Part shown: positions 8,446-16,986 of the stretch, piece after piece
How positions within the stretch are numbered: position 1 is the stretch's first letter
How the letters are laid out: each line of letters starts with the position of its first letter
Program-made: the position numbers and the translations under genes
NCBI GenBank assembly: GCA_021299035.1
Contig: JAJTGD010000004.1
Span: 1-64,000, forward strand
Source: Oxalobacteraceae bacterium
GTDB lineage: Bacteria; Pseudomonadota; Gammaproteobacteria; Burkholderiales; Burkholderiaceae_D
DNA: 64,000 nt
Direction: 5' to 3'
Notes under the pieces: model-generated
Databases searched by the model: none
Told to the model about the DNA's origin: nothing
What the model saw: the letters and a program-made list of their open reading frames with translations, nothing else

Positions 8446-9208
8446 GATCAGTCACCGAGATCATTTCGCCGGTTACATAACGCTTCACATCGGGCATCGC
8501 TAGCGCTTGCTCAGGTTTGTCATCTGCAATCACGCGACCACTGTAAAACGCAATCACACGCTCACTGTAGCGAGCGACGATATCCATATCGTGCTCGACA
8601 AACAGCACGGTGGTACGGCTCCCCTCCAATGCGCGCATCACCGTATCCATCATCGGAAATTTTTCATCAGCTGAAACGCCTGAGGTTGGCTCATCAAGCA
8701 GTAGCACCATAGGCTGCCGGGTCAGCGCCATCGCAATATCGAGCAATTTGCGCACCCCGCCCGGCAGCTCGCTCACCAGTCGATCTGCATGCGCCAATAA
8801 ATCGAAACGCCCGAGAATTTCGCCCGCAGATGCGAGGCTATCGGTATTTCTTGCCGGTCGCCAAAAAGAAAGCGTGCTTTGCTGCGCAGCGATGGCTGCT
8901 AACAGGTTGTCTTGAACCGACAGTGATTGATACAACTGAGGAATTTGAAACGATCGCGCCACACCCATACGCGCGATTTGTCGTGGTGCCATTCTAATGA
9001 TGCTGGTGCCATCCAGCAGAATGTCGCCAGCATCCGGCTTGATATAGCCTGTGACCATATTCACAAAAGTGGTCTTGCCAGCGCCATTACTCCCGATCAG
9101 GCTGACCCGCTCGCCATGTGCAATATCGAATGCGATATCTGCTGCTGCGGTCACAGCCCCAAATTTTTTCTGCAGGCCATGTGCTGAGATGGCGATAGAA
9201 GCACTCAT
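8438..9208 (-). CDS. ABC transporter ATPase, LivG type
   Basis: A 256-residue ATPase starting at MSASIAISAHGLQKKFG. Walker A is GSNGAGKTT, the signature reads ELPGGVRKLLDIAMAL (a PGG variant of the usual SGG) and Walker B is MVLLLDEPTSG. An upstream in-frame ATG at 9322 would add 38 residues inside the permease gene. The start at 9208 is preferred because it gives the classic ATGA overlap with the permease stop and the normal LivG length and N-terminus. It pairs with the LivF-type subunit. Confidence 0.88.
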   Translation of the reverse strand: MSASIAISAHGLQKKFGAVTAAADIAFDIAHGERVSLIGSNGAGKTTFVNMVTGYIKPDAGDILLDGTSIIRMAPRQIARMGVARSFQIPQLYQSLSVQDNLLAAIAAQQSTLSFWRPARNTDSLASAGEILGRFDLLAHADRLVSELPGGVRKLLDIAMALTRQPMVLLLDEPTSGVSADEKFPMMDTVMRALEGSRTTVLFVEHDMDIVARYSERVIAFYSGRVIADDKPEQALAMPDVKRYVTGEMISVTDHA

Positions 9209-10179
9209 ACAGCACCTCGCTGCGTGCTCGTTGAACGTGCACGTGCCGCCCATAGCGAGCCAATCCCCGTTGGAAGGAATCTGATCACTACCAACAAGAA
9301 CAGGCCCATCGCCAATTGCCAACTATGCGGAAAATACGTACTCGAGAAAGAGCGCACTAATTCCAATGCGATCGACGCGATGAATGCTGCCAGCACGCTG
9401 TGATGACCCGCCAGAATTGCGACGAATACAAAGTCGCCTGAGCGTGTCCAGTAGCTGTAATCTGGCTCGACGTGGCCCAATGCGATCACGGCTAGCGCAC
9501 CGCCGATGCCACCGCAAAATGCTGCGATGATGAAATTGGTGGCAATCAGCGACCGCACTGAACTACCGAGGTATTCCACCCGAATCTCATTATCACGTGC
9601 AGCCAGTGCTACGAATCCCTGCATAGAGTCGAAGTACATGCGTATCAGTATGCTGACGATACCGACCAGGATTATCGTCACCGCATAGTTGGCGTAGCCA
9701 ACCCAAGCATCTGCTGGACGTACACCCAGATAACTGACCCGACCAATATTCAGACCGTCCGAGCCACCAAATGCGGTGGTTTTGATGAGTAGGCCGTACA
9801 AAACCATCGATAGCGCCAGCGTCAACATCGCAAAGAAGATACCGCGGTAACGTGAGATTAGCCATGCAAATGGCGCTGCGAACAAGGCAGCCACCAAGCC
9901 ACCACCCAAGGTGAGTAGCAAACCGTCGTTAATGCCGAGCATGCCGAAGCCCAGCGCTGCGGTATAACCGCCGGTAGCAAATACCAAGCCCTGACCGAAT
10001 GACACTACACCGCTACGCATCAGTAGCATGATGCCAAGCGCGACAATGCCATTGGCGAAAGACATCGTCAGCAAGAAAGTCAGCCAACGTGGCATGGCCG
10101 TACCCGCAAGCAGCAGAATCGCGATACAAAGCAAGCCAACCCACAAGGTGCGTAGCGGCCCAGAATCGCGCTGCGTCAT
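9205..10179 (-). CDS. ABC transporter permease, LivM type
   Basis: A 324-residue inner-membrane permease starting MTQRDSGP, with 8-10 hydrophobic segments. The segment MRSGVVSFGQGLVFATGGY is the conserved early loop of LivM-type permeases, and the EVE-type coupling region lies around ARDNEIRVEYLG. An in-frame ATG 24 bases upstream (10203) is possible. The start at 10179 has AAGGAAG in front and follows the LivH stop by one base. The stop overlaps the LivG start (ATGA). It forms the transmembrane pore with the LivH-type subunit. Confidence 0.87.
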   Translation of the reverse strand: MTQRDSGPLRTLWVGLLCIAILLLAGTAMPRWLTFLLTMSFANGIVALGIMLLMRSGVVSFGQGLVFATGGYTAALGFGMLGINDGLLLTLGGGLVAALFAAPFAWLISRYRGIFFAMLTLALSMVLYGLLIKTTAFGGSDGLNIGRVSYLGVRPADAWVGYANYAVTIILVGIVSILIRMYFDSMQGFVALAARDNEIRVEYLGSSVRSLIATNFIIAAFCGGIGGALAVIALGHVEPDYSYWTRSGDFVFVAILAGHHSVLAAFIASIALELVRSFSSTYFPHSWQLAMGLFLLVVIRFLPTGIGSLWAARARSTSTQRGAV

Positions 10180-10180
10180 C

Positions 10181-11077
10181 TCAGATCTTCCTTGACTGTA
10201 CACGCTGGAACAGACCCTCTGGGCGGAACATCAGCACAATCGCCATCACCAAATAGATCGAAAATAACTCAGCGACCGGCCATAGATGAACCGCTGCCGA
10301 GCGCGCCATACCAACGATCAAAGCACCCACGGCGGCGCCCGGGATACTGCCGAGGCCACCAATAATCACCACGGCAAACGAAATAATGATCACGCCCACG
10401 GATACACCCGGCTGCACCGAGATCATCGGTGCGGTCAATGCACCTCCCAGTGCCGCAAGAAAAATTCCCACCGAAAAAGCGACGGTGTACACGCGTGAAA
10501 CATTCACGCCCATGCTGGCGGCAATTTCTTCGTTATGGATGACCGCCAGCACCAGTTTGCCAAAGCGGGTGCGATTCAGGCCCCACCACACGCTGACGCC
10601 AACGAGCAGGGCCACCAGCACCAGCATGAAGTCGTAACCCACGTACGACAGTGCACCGATCTCCACCATGCCAAACAGCATGTAGGGGTCGGCGACATAT
10701 AAGGGATTGACGCCCCAGATCTGCTTGGTCAGATCTTCCATGATGAGAAACAGCGCGAAGGTCACCAGTACCAGCAGAACCTCATCACGGCCATAAAACA
10801 TGCGTAGCAATCCACGCTCACACAGTGGCGCCACCAAGGCTGCCACCACCACTGCAGCGAGCAGCATCGCCACTATCGAGAAGGCGGGTGCGAGTTGCAT
10901 GCTGGTGAACCAGGCAACCATACTGGCGGCAGCATAGGCTCCCAACGCATAAAAGCTGCCATGTGCGACATTCAGAATTTTAAGAATGCCGAACACCAGT
11001 GTCAGCCCAAGCGCGACGATGAACAGCCATGACGAATAGGTCAGGCCATCTACCAAGATGGTGAGAAGCAGTGCCAT
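10181..11077 (-). CDS. ABC transporter permease, LivH type
   Basis: A 298-residue permease of about 8 hydrophobic segments. It opens with a LivH-like segment (LTYSSWLFIVALGLTLVFG, then LNVAHGSFYALGAY) and ends in a typical MFRPEGLFQRV tail. The coupling-helix region reads HNEEIAASMGVNVSRVY. It lies 29 bp after the binding-protein gene, with a palindrome in the gap, and one base before the LivM-type gene. Family membership is firm; the transported substrate is not known. Confidence 0.88.
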   Translation of the reverse strand: MALLLTILVDGLTYSSWLFIVALGLTLVFGILKILNVAHGSFYALGAYAAASMVAWFTSMQLAPAFSIVAMLLAAVVVAALVAPLCERGLLRMFYGRDEVLLVLVTFALFLIMEDLTKQIWGVNPLYVADPYMLFGMVEIGALSYVGYDFMLVLVALLVGVSVWWGLNRTRFGKLVLAVIHNEEIAASMGVNVSRVYTVAFSVGIFLAALGGALTAPMISVQPGVSVGVIIISFAVVIIGGLGSIPGAAVGALIVGMARSAAVHLWPVAELFSIYLVMAIVLMFRPEGLFQRVQSRKI

Positions 11078-11093
11078 CTACCGAAACCACACA

Positions 11094-11107
11094 ACAGCAC
11101 GTGCTGT
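11094..11107. promoter_or_regulatory. Intercistronic palindrome after the binding-protein gene
   Basis: ACAGCAC/GTGCTGT is a perfect 14-bp palindrome spanning the stop codon of the periplasmic binding-protein gene and the gap before livH. As RNA it could form a short 5-bp hairpin. Such structures after binding-protein genes can stabilise the upstream message and raise its level over the permease genes. That role is inferred. Confidence 0.35.
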
Positions 11108-12423
11108 CATTTGCACTTTGCCCCGGGAAAGCCTGCCTTGATCCAGTCCTCAGACTTCATGTTGGGCGGTGGATTGACACACTCGGCATCAAAGCGCTGT
11201 ATGTCTTTCATCACCATCATGCGCTTCTCAGCATCCCATTTCGTGACACCGATTGCAGTGGGTTGTATCGCTTGATGTCCACCACCGAGTACCATCTTGA
11301 TCCGACCGCCGGGAGATTCCCATTCCAGACCGGTCAGCGCCGCGGCAATCTGCTCGGTGCTTGGCTTCTTGCCGCGATTGGCCACCATCGCCTTTTCAAC
11401 AGCGAGTTTCAGGCCCATCAAGCCTTGCGCCATACGATACGGCGCCTGTACCGGATAGGTGTTCCAGCGGTTTTGGTAGAGATTCCACCACCAATCATTA
11501 AGCGCAGATTTCGGTGCCAACATGCCATAAGCACCGCGAGCGCCGAGCACCACACCCTCGGGCATTTTGTCCCCCAGAGGGACCAGCACATGATCAGCGG
11601 CGGTCAGTACTAACTGTGATTTTCTGAACATGCCACGCGGGGAACCTTGCAGGATCATTGCTTGCAGATCGCCACCCCACAGGCTGGAGTGCGTAATATC
11701 TGCGGGCTTCGTCATTAATTGTGAGATTTCGGTACCGTACTGTCCTGCACCGAACTTGGGTCGCTGGTCAGCCTGTACCTTCGCATTCGGATAGAACTCC
11801 GCCATCGATAGCGTGAAATCCTTGATCGAGTCATGACCGTAGGCGTAGTCCTGATTGATCAGATTGATCGTCTCTACTTTGGTGTTACGCGCCTTGAGGT
11901 AGCGGGCGGCCGCAATGTTATCCATCGCACTATGCGCGGCAGTACGAAATACATACTGGTAGCTAGCTTCTTCGAATATCCGTGGGGTGCCACAGTCGTA
12001 CAAGATCAGCAGCTTTTTCATTTCTTCGGCCACCGGGGCAACCGCGAGACAATCACCCGAACTAACGTAGCCAACGACCGCGTCAACATTTTCCCGATCG
12101 TATAAATTGCGTAGTTCTTGTACCTGCTTGGTTGCCCCACCGTTTTCATCGACAAACACCGGCACGATCGTCATGCCACCAAAGCCTGGCTTGTTGTAAG
12201 GCGCAGGCGCTTTGCCTTGGTTGAATGCCTCGATTAATACCTTCGCGCCATTCATTGCTGGCACGCCAAAGCTATCGGCGGCTTGCCCAGATAAAAAGCT
12301 GACGATACCGATTCTGAATTCCTGTGCAGCTGCGGGGCTGATCTGAGCAAGACTTAAGCAGCTGGCGACAGCCAGCAGGCGAGAGGTTCGCAAGGCAGCT
12401 TGAATGGTGCGGGTTAATTTCAT
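11107..12423 (-). CDS. Periplasmic substrate-binding protein of a branched-chain-type ABC importer
   Basis: A 438-residue protein with a signal peptide ending near SPAAAQEF. The mature chain begins FRIGIVSFLSG, the usual first strand of the Leu/Ile/Val-binding (Peripla_BP_6) fold. The first gene of the operon, it is followed by two permeases, two ATPases and an acyl-CoA ligase. Mature length (about 404) exceeds LivJ/LivK (about 345) and is closer to binding proteins for aromatic or amide compounds. Two Cys in the mature N-lobe (SSGDCLAV and ILYDCGTP) may pair, as may two near the end (AECVNPP and GAKCK). The ligand is unknown; with a CoA ligase in the same operon a carboxylate is more likely than an amino acid. 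Confidence 0.85.
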   Translation of the reverse strand: MKLTRTIQAALRTSRLLAVASCLSLAQISPAAAQEFRIGIVSFLSGQAADSFGVPAMNGAKVLIEAFNQGKAPAPYNKPGFGGMTIVPVFVDENGGATKQVQELRNLYDRENVDAVVGYVSSGDCLAVAPVAEEMKKLLILYDCGTPRIFEEASYQYVFRTAAHSAMDNIAAARYLKARNTKVETINLINQDYAYGHDSIKDFTLSMAEFYPNAKVQADQRPKFGAGQYGTEISQLMTKPADITHSSLWGGDLQAMILQGSPRGMFRKSQLVLTAADHVLVPLGDKMPEGVVLGARGAYGMLAPKSALNDWWWNLYQNRWNTYPVQAPYRMAQGLMGLKLAVEKAMVANRGKKPSTEQIAAALTGLEWESPGGRIKMVLGGGHQAIQPTAIGVTKWDAEKRMMVMKDIQRFDAECVNPPPNMKSEDWIKAGFPGAKCK

Positions 12424-12616
12424 TGTCTTGTCTTTAAAAGTGTTGGCGAGCGTCGCAAAACACCGCGCCGTCTATCGATTATCAGATCATCTATTTGGTG
12501 AAATTGCCGCGTCAACCGATATCGATGCTGCGTTGCCATAATTTTGAAAAACTGCACCTAAACGGTCGCCGAACATTCGCACCATCGAACGATTGTTAAT
12601 GAATCGGCATGCATGA

Positions 12617-13345
12617 CTAAGGTCCGATTTCGTCGTGTAACGCAGCGAGACTGCGCTGCTCGGCTAGTTGGGCCGATTCCGCGTGGTAGTGATCACCCGC
12701 CGGGCGCGCAAATGCATGGTCTGCATTTGGATAAACGTGAACCTCTATACCTTCGTATTGAGCGAGACCCTTGATAATTTTTTGTTGCGCCTCGGGCGGG
12801 CAGTACTGATCCAGTCCGGCGATGTGAACCACCAATCGGCACTCGATGTTCTCTGCCTCATCCAGCGCGTCTTCGATACCGACACCGTAGTAGGCAATCG
12901 CAACATCGGCATCAGTACGGCAAGCAGACAAATACGCCAGCTTGCCGCCAAGGCAGAAACCCATGACGCCGACCTCGCCAGTACAACCGGGCCGCGCACG
13001 CAGTAAATCAATCGTCGCTTGCAGATCATCGACACCCAGGTCCTGGTCGAAACCTTTGAAGAACTGGAACGCGCGCTGCCAATCTTCCGGCGTATAGCCT
13101 AATTGCACACCGGGTTGCTGGCGCCAAAAAAGATCGGGCACCAAGACGATATAACCGGCCTCGGCATAGTGATCGGCAATTTCCCGCAGGTTGGCGTTGA
13201 CCCCGAAAATTTCCTGCGCGATCACCAGGCCGGGGCCAGCCCCAGACGCGGGTTGTGACAGATATGAAGCGAACTCGCCGCTACCGTCACTCGCCTTCAC
13301 CATGATCATCTGCCCCTCGGACGAAGTGGCACGTTGTTTGGTCAT
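12617..13345 (-). CDS. Dienelactone hydrolase family protein
   Basis: A 242-residue alpha/beta hydrolase starting MTKQRATSSEGQ. The nucleophile motif is GFCLGGKLAY (Cys in the elbow, as in dienelactone hydrolase). The acid Asp lies in GLDQYCPPE and the catalytic His in NADHAFARP. An ATG 12 bases upstream is in frame, but GGGAG is correctly spaced only from the ATG at 13345, which decides the start. Relatives open cyclic enol-lactones in aromatic breakdown, though many family members act on other esters. It is divergent from the BKACE gene and lies 193 bp from the ABC operon, so it may belong to the same catabolic set. Confidence 0.85.
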   Translation of the reverse strand: MTKQRATSSEGQMIMVKASDGSGEFASYLSQPASGAGPGLVIAQEIFGVNANLREIADHYAEAGYIVLVPDLFWRQQPGVQLGYTPEDWQRAFQFFKGFDQDLGVDDLQATIDLLRARPGCTGEVGVMGFCLGGKLAYLSACRTDADVAIAYYGVGIEDALDEAENIECRLVVHIAGLDQYCPPEAQQKIIKGLAQYEGIEVHVYPNADHAFARPAGDHYHAESAQLAEQRSLAALHDEIGP

Positions 13346-13468
13346 GTTTTCTCCCATCCTAGAATATTTCGTTTTATCGGTGCAAATTCAACAAGATTAT
13401 CTGGCAGCGATGATAGCCTGAATGAGGCTTACCAAAGCCGATTTAGCTTCTGCGGTTAAACTCGAGGC

Positions 13469-14353
13469 ATGCATAACAATGCCCCAACCTGGCTGGAAGT
13501 TGCGCTAAATGGCCCTTGGTCACGCGAGCGGCAACCCGCCATTCCTATCGACGCTGACGAGATCGTCGAACAGGCAGTCGCCTGCGCCCATGAGGGCGCG
13601 GCAATCATTCATCTCCACCCCTACGATACAGCGACGGGACGGCAGCGTGACGATGCCGAGATTTACGCACCAATCATCGAGCGCATTCGCAGCAAGGTAG
13701 ATGTCATCTGCTACGGCACGCTACCCTTTGCGGGTGATGTTGATGCGAAAGGTAGCTTGGATGCCGATCAGCGCTACAGTGCCGTTGAAGCTTTAGCACG
13801 CAACGGTCTGCTTGAATGGACCGTAGTTGACCCGGGCTCGACCCACATCACCACGCAAGACGACATAAAGCGAGGTAAGCAAGGCTTCATCTATGCCAAC
13901 CCGGAAGATCACGTACGCCGCGGACTTACGCTGTGCCAGCAATATCGATTGACGCCTTCTTACGCCATCTACGAACCCGGCTTTATGCGGCTTGGTGCAG
14001 CCTTGCACCGTGCGCTCGGCGATGTCCCAAACGCGGTGTACCGCTTGATGTTTTCCGATCACTTCACTTTCGGTTTTCCTCCGCAGCCATGGGCAGTGGA
14101 AGCGTATGCGCGGCTACTCGCTGTCGAAGCGCCGGGGGCAGCATGGATGGTGGCGGGTTTAGGTGTGCAGATCGATCCGCTAATTGAATACACCGTCGCG
14201 CACGGCGGTCATGTACGGGTCGGATTGGAAGACGCGCCTCTGGGCCACACGGTGAGTAATGTCGACCAGGTTCGTGCGGCACGTAAGCGTATCGAGCGCA
14301 GTGGTGGTCGACTGGCTAGCGCCCCTGAAATACGTGAGGCCACGGCTAGCTAG
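13469..14353 (+). CDS. BKACE family (DUF849) beta-keto acid cleavage-like enzyme
   Basis: A 294-residue TIM-barrel protein. LEVALNGPW at the start, AAIIHLHPYD (the two metal His, about 45-54) and VRVGLEDAPLG near the C-terminus mark the BKACE family. The prototype, Kce, condenses 3-keto-5-aminohexanoate with acetyl-CoA to give acetoacetate and an aminoacyl-CoA. Two usual motifs differ here: the TTGG-like loop is replaced by CYGTLPFAGD and the E-x-FD-x-GH region by YAIYEPGFMRLG. This points to an uncommon subgroup with an unassigned substrate. It is divergent from the dienelactone-hydrolase-like gene and close to the ABC/CoA-ligase operon. Confidence 0.82.
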   Translation: MHNNAPTWLEVALNGPWSRERQPAIPIDADEIVEQAVACAHEGAAIIHLHPYDTATGRQRDDAEIYAPIIERIRSKVDVICYGTLPFAGDVDAKGSLDADQRYSAVEALARNGLLEWTVVDPGSTHITTQDDIKRGKQGFIYANPEDHVRRGLTLCQQYRLTPSYAIYEPGFMRLGAALHRALGDVPNAVYRLMFSDHFTFGFPPQPWAVEAYARLLAVEAPGAAWMVAGLGVQIDPLIEYTVAHGGHVRVGLEDAPLGHTVSNVDQVRAARKRIERSGGRLASAPEIREATAS

Positions 14354-14361
14354 GCAGAGGG

Positions 14362-14712
14362 TTACTTACCGCTCACCATGTGCGCCAACTGATACAGGTT
14401 CTGCGAGCGAGCGCCGCTGCGGCAAAACGCTAGCAGGGGCCCGGGCGAGTTGGCGAGCAAGTCAGCAAAGTCTCTGGCCTGTTGCTCGGTAATTTGCCCA
14501 CTAATCACCGGCAAATACACATAGTGCAAACCAGCCGACTTGGCTGCAGCTTCGATTTCGGCATTGCTCGGCTGCTCCGCCCCACCCTCGCCATCCGGAC
14601 GGTTGTTCACCACCGTCTTGAAACCCATGGCCCCAATCTCTGCCAGATCTTGCGGCGCGATCTGCGGCGCAGTGGCAAAACTCTCGGTGTGACGGCTTAC
14701 GAATGCGGCCAT
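14362..14712 (-). CDS. TIGR01244/DUF442 rhodanese-like phosphatase-fold protein
   Basis: A 116-residue protein with the DUF442 layout. An N-terminal FATAPQIAPQDLAEIGAMGF and a NNRPDGEG loop are followed by the active loop AFCRSGARSQNLY, a CX4R loop as in rhodanese-type sulfurtransferases. The same domain is fused to sulfur-metabolism or beta-lactamase-like proteins elsewhere. AAGGGA lies 7 bases before the ATG. It converges on the BKACE gene with only 8 bp between them. The substrate is not known. Confidence 0.8.
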   Translation of the reverse strand: MAAFVSRHTESFATAPQIAPQDLAEIGAMGFKTVVNNRPDGEGGAEQPSNAEIEAAAKSAGLHYVYLPVISGQITEQQARDFADLLANSPGPLLAFCRSGARSQNLYQLAHMVSGK

Positions 14713-14902
14713 GATGATTCCCTTCTAGTTGAAATGACGTCGCTATGTACAAGAGGTTCCCGAGTGCGCTCGGCCCTTTTCAAGCTCGTAACATTATATT
14801 GGGTTATAAAACAAACTCGATATGATCCAGGCGTTACCGGTCGCTATACTTTGTCTGATCCGGTGATGAAATCACCTGCCTTACCTTACCAATGAGTCTC
14901 GC

Positions 14903-15310
14903 ATGCGCAAACTTCTACCCTTGATGTTACTCCCCGTTTGCATCACAGCTGCTGCAGAGTGGGTCAAAGTTGGCGACACCCGCCATCTCAAATTCGAGAA
15001 ATACATCGATCCCGACACTGTAAAACAAAGCGGGCCGATGGCGATCATGCGGCAGATATGGGAAATCGGGAATTTTCTGGAACCAGGGAGCGACCGGGTC
15101 GCCTCGGTAAAAACCTTGGCAGAGTATGACTGCCAAAACCGCAAGCTACGGGTCCTACAGGAGTTTCGGTTCACAGAGCCTTGGGCCAAAGGCAAAGAAA
15201 TAACACCGGCCAATCTCAATCAAGCACCGAGCGACTGGAGCGCCATCGCACCGAATAGCGTCGGTGGTGCCATTATCGATATTGTGTGCCCCAGTGGTGA
15301 GGACGGCTGA
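14903..15310 (+). CDS. Small secreted Adhesin_E-like protein (copy 1)
   Basis: A 135-residue protein with a signal peptide (MRKLLPLMLLPVCITAAAEW). The mature part follows the surface-adhesin protein E pattern: EWVKVGDT, a DPDTVKQSG strand, then a SVKTLAEYDCQNRKLRVLQE block, a GKEI segment, a Trp and a final Cys in IVCPSGE. The two Cys probably pair. Two more members of this family lie at 24.9 and 25.5 kb. Function is unknown for most of the family; the name comes from a Haemophilus protein. Confidence 0.65.
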   Translation: MRKLLPLMLLPVCITAAAEWVKVGDTRHLKFEKYIDPDTVKQSGPMAIMRQIWEIGNFLEPGSDRVASVKTLAEYDCQNRKLRVLQEFRFTEPWAKGKEITPANLNQAPSDWSAIAPNSVGGAIIDIVCPSGEDG

Positions 15311-15393
15311 GCCAAGACGCTCGCTTAGCTCATCCGCTTCATGCCACCCGCGGCCGCTACGCGGACGGTCGCAGGGAAAAACAGTCCCAAGAA

Positions 15394-15726
15394 TTACTTC
15401 TTAGGCTCAAGCGCTAAAATCAATGTCGCCATCTGTTTGGCGTCAGCATCCGACACATGTGCCTGTGGCGGCATGATGTCGTCGCCCCAGACGCCGGTGC
15501 CACCCGCTTTAATTTTGGCGGCTATTTTGGCGGTAGCAGACGCGTCACCTGCGTATTTAGCGGCGACTTCTCTCAAGATCGGACCGTACTTGCGTTTGTC
15601 AATCATGTGACAGGCCAAGCACTGATTTTTTAACAATAAGCCATTGAGTGGTTCCGTGTCCTCGGCCATGGCCTTGCCGAAAACGGCGACACCCGAGACC
15701 AGCAGTAGTGCGATAAAGCGACGCAT
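15394..15726 (-). CDS. Small periplasmic class I cytochrome c
   Basis: A 110-residue protein starting MRRFIALLL with a signal peptide ending near AMAED. Heme attachment motif CLACH is about 25 residues into the mature chain. The distal Met is in DDIMPPQAHVSD, and KQMATLILALEPKK forms the C-terminal helix. An in-frame ATG 12 bases upstream would lie between the terminator T-run and the ribosome site; GGAG correctly precedes the ATG at 15726. It probably carries electrons from a periplasmic dehydrogenase; the adjacent PQQ-type sugar dehydrogenase gene is the obvious partner. Confidence 0.88.
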   Translation of the reverse strand: MRRFIALLLVSGVAVFGKAMAEDTEPLNGLLLKNQCLACHMIDKRKYGPILREVAAKYAGDASATAKIAAKIKAGGTGVWGDDIMPPQAHVSDADAKQMATLILALEPKK

Positions 15727-15738
15727 GAATATCTCCAT

Positions 15739-15770
15739 AAAAAAACGCGCTGCCCGAGGGCAGCGCGTTT
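15739..15770 (-). terminator. Terminator between the sugar dehydrogenase and cytochrome c genes
   Basis: On minus, AAACGCGCTGCCC and GGGCAGCGCGTTT (15743-15755 and 15758-15770) form a near-perfect stem followed by seven T. The T-run ends only about a dozen bases before the cytochrome c ATG at 15726, so the terminator occupies the 5' leader of that gene. Confidence 0.85.
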
Positions 15771-15785
15771 AGACACAACCGCTAC

Positions 15786-16986
15786 TTATTCCGGTGTAAC
15801 ACGGTAGATCATGTTAGCGGCCTCATCACCAACGTACAGAGCGCCGTCTGGGCCCGTAGTCAGGTGACGGAAGCGACCAGCAACGCCTGGCCATGACAAC
15901 TCTTCACGCTTGGATGATAAGCCGTCCTTGGAAATATCCAAGACGTCGATGCGGTTACCAGTAGGCGTGCCGTGGATACCGATACCAGCGTAACCAACCG
16001 CCAGACGGCCTTCCCAGTCTTTCCACTGCTTGCCAACCAACCAGGCGCTACCGCACATACCCTGCGACAGACCGTTGTTGTTCCATGCCGATTTCATCGC
16101 TTTAGGGTAAGCCTTCAGGTCAGTCATAGGCATGAACGCTGCGCGCCACGTTGTCACGTGGATCCCAGCCACCGTTACCACCATTCACCAGCTTGGTAAC
16201 TTCATCGCTGTGCCATGGGCCGTTCTCAGAAGTGAAAGGCTCATTGGTACCTGGACGGAAAGTAATACCCTGTGGGTTACGATGGCCATAGGTGAACACA
16301 CGCTTGTCGAAACCTGACGGTGGGTTGTTACCCGGTGCTGCATTGCCGTCGCGGTCAACACGCAAGACCTTACCGCGCATCTGGGTTGGGTGCTGAGGAC
16401 CCTCGCCGCTGTGGTTATCACCAATCGTCACGTACAGGAAGCCGTCAGCTGGGCTGAAGCGGATACGACCGCCGTTGTGCGCGCCAGGACCACCGAATGG
16501 GTGGTTCGACTTCTTCGGCTTGTAGCCGAGGTCGTTGATGATTTCTTTGATATCGGATACGTCTGACAGTGAACCATTCACTTTCATGCGCATCACGATG
16601 TTGTTGTAACCGCCATAAGTACGGTTGTCGCCGCGCGAGCTGGACATCAGGTAGATGTAGCGGTTCGACGAGAAGTCCGGATCAACCGCAACGCCGAGCA
16701 CACCAGCCTGGCCATCGCAGAACAGGTCGCCTTTGGTTTTAGCATAGCCGCTGGAACCACCGACGCCGAGCAGTTTGTTCACGCCGCCGGAAGATGTACG
16801 CACCGACAGGCCACCACACTTCTCAGTGTAGAACATGGTGCCATCTGGAAGGAAGGCCATATCCCATGGTGACTCCGCCTTCTGGAAGTTTTCAACCTTC
16901 ACGCTAACAGCAGATGCCGGCACAGCTGCCAGCATAGCTGCCGCTGTTACAGCGGTGAGTGAGAGAGAAACGACAGTTTTTTTCAT
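15786..16986 (-). pseudogene. PQQ-dependent sugar dehydrogenase-like gene, frameshifted
   Basis: Two reading frames together encode one secreted beta-propeller protein. The upstream frame (16986 down to 16120) has a signal peptide (MKKTVVSLSLTAVTAAAMLA) and blades ending at NGGNGGWDPRDNV. The downstream frame, open from 16184 to 15786, continues with RAAFMPMTDLKAYP and EGRLAVGYAGIG and ends in YVGDEAANMIYRVTPE. The join needs a one-base shift near 16140-16155. GAHNGGRIRFSPADG and YGHRNPQGITFRPG are typical of soluble glucose/sorbosone dehydrogenase relatives. As I recall, homologues also carry a Cys-containing insert just after WDPR that is missing here. It is either a real pseudogene or an assembly error. 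A strong terminator follows. Confidence 0.75.
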
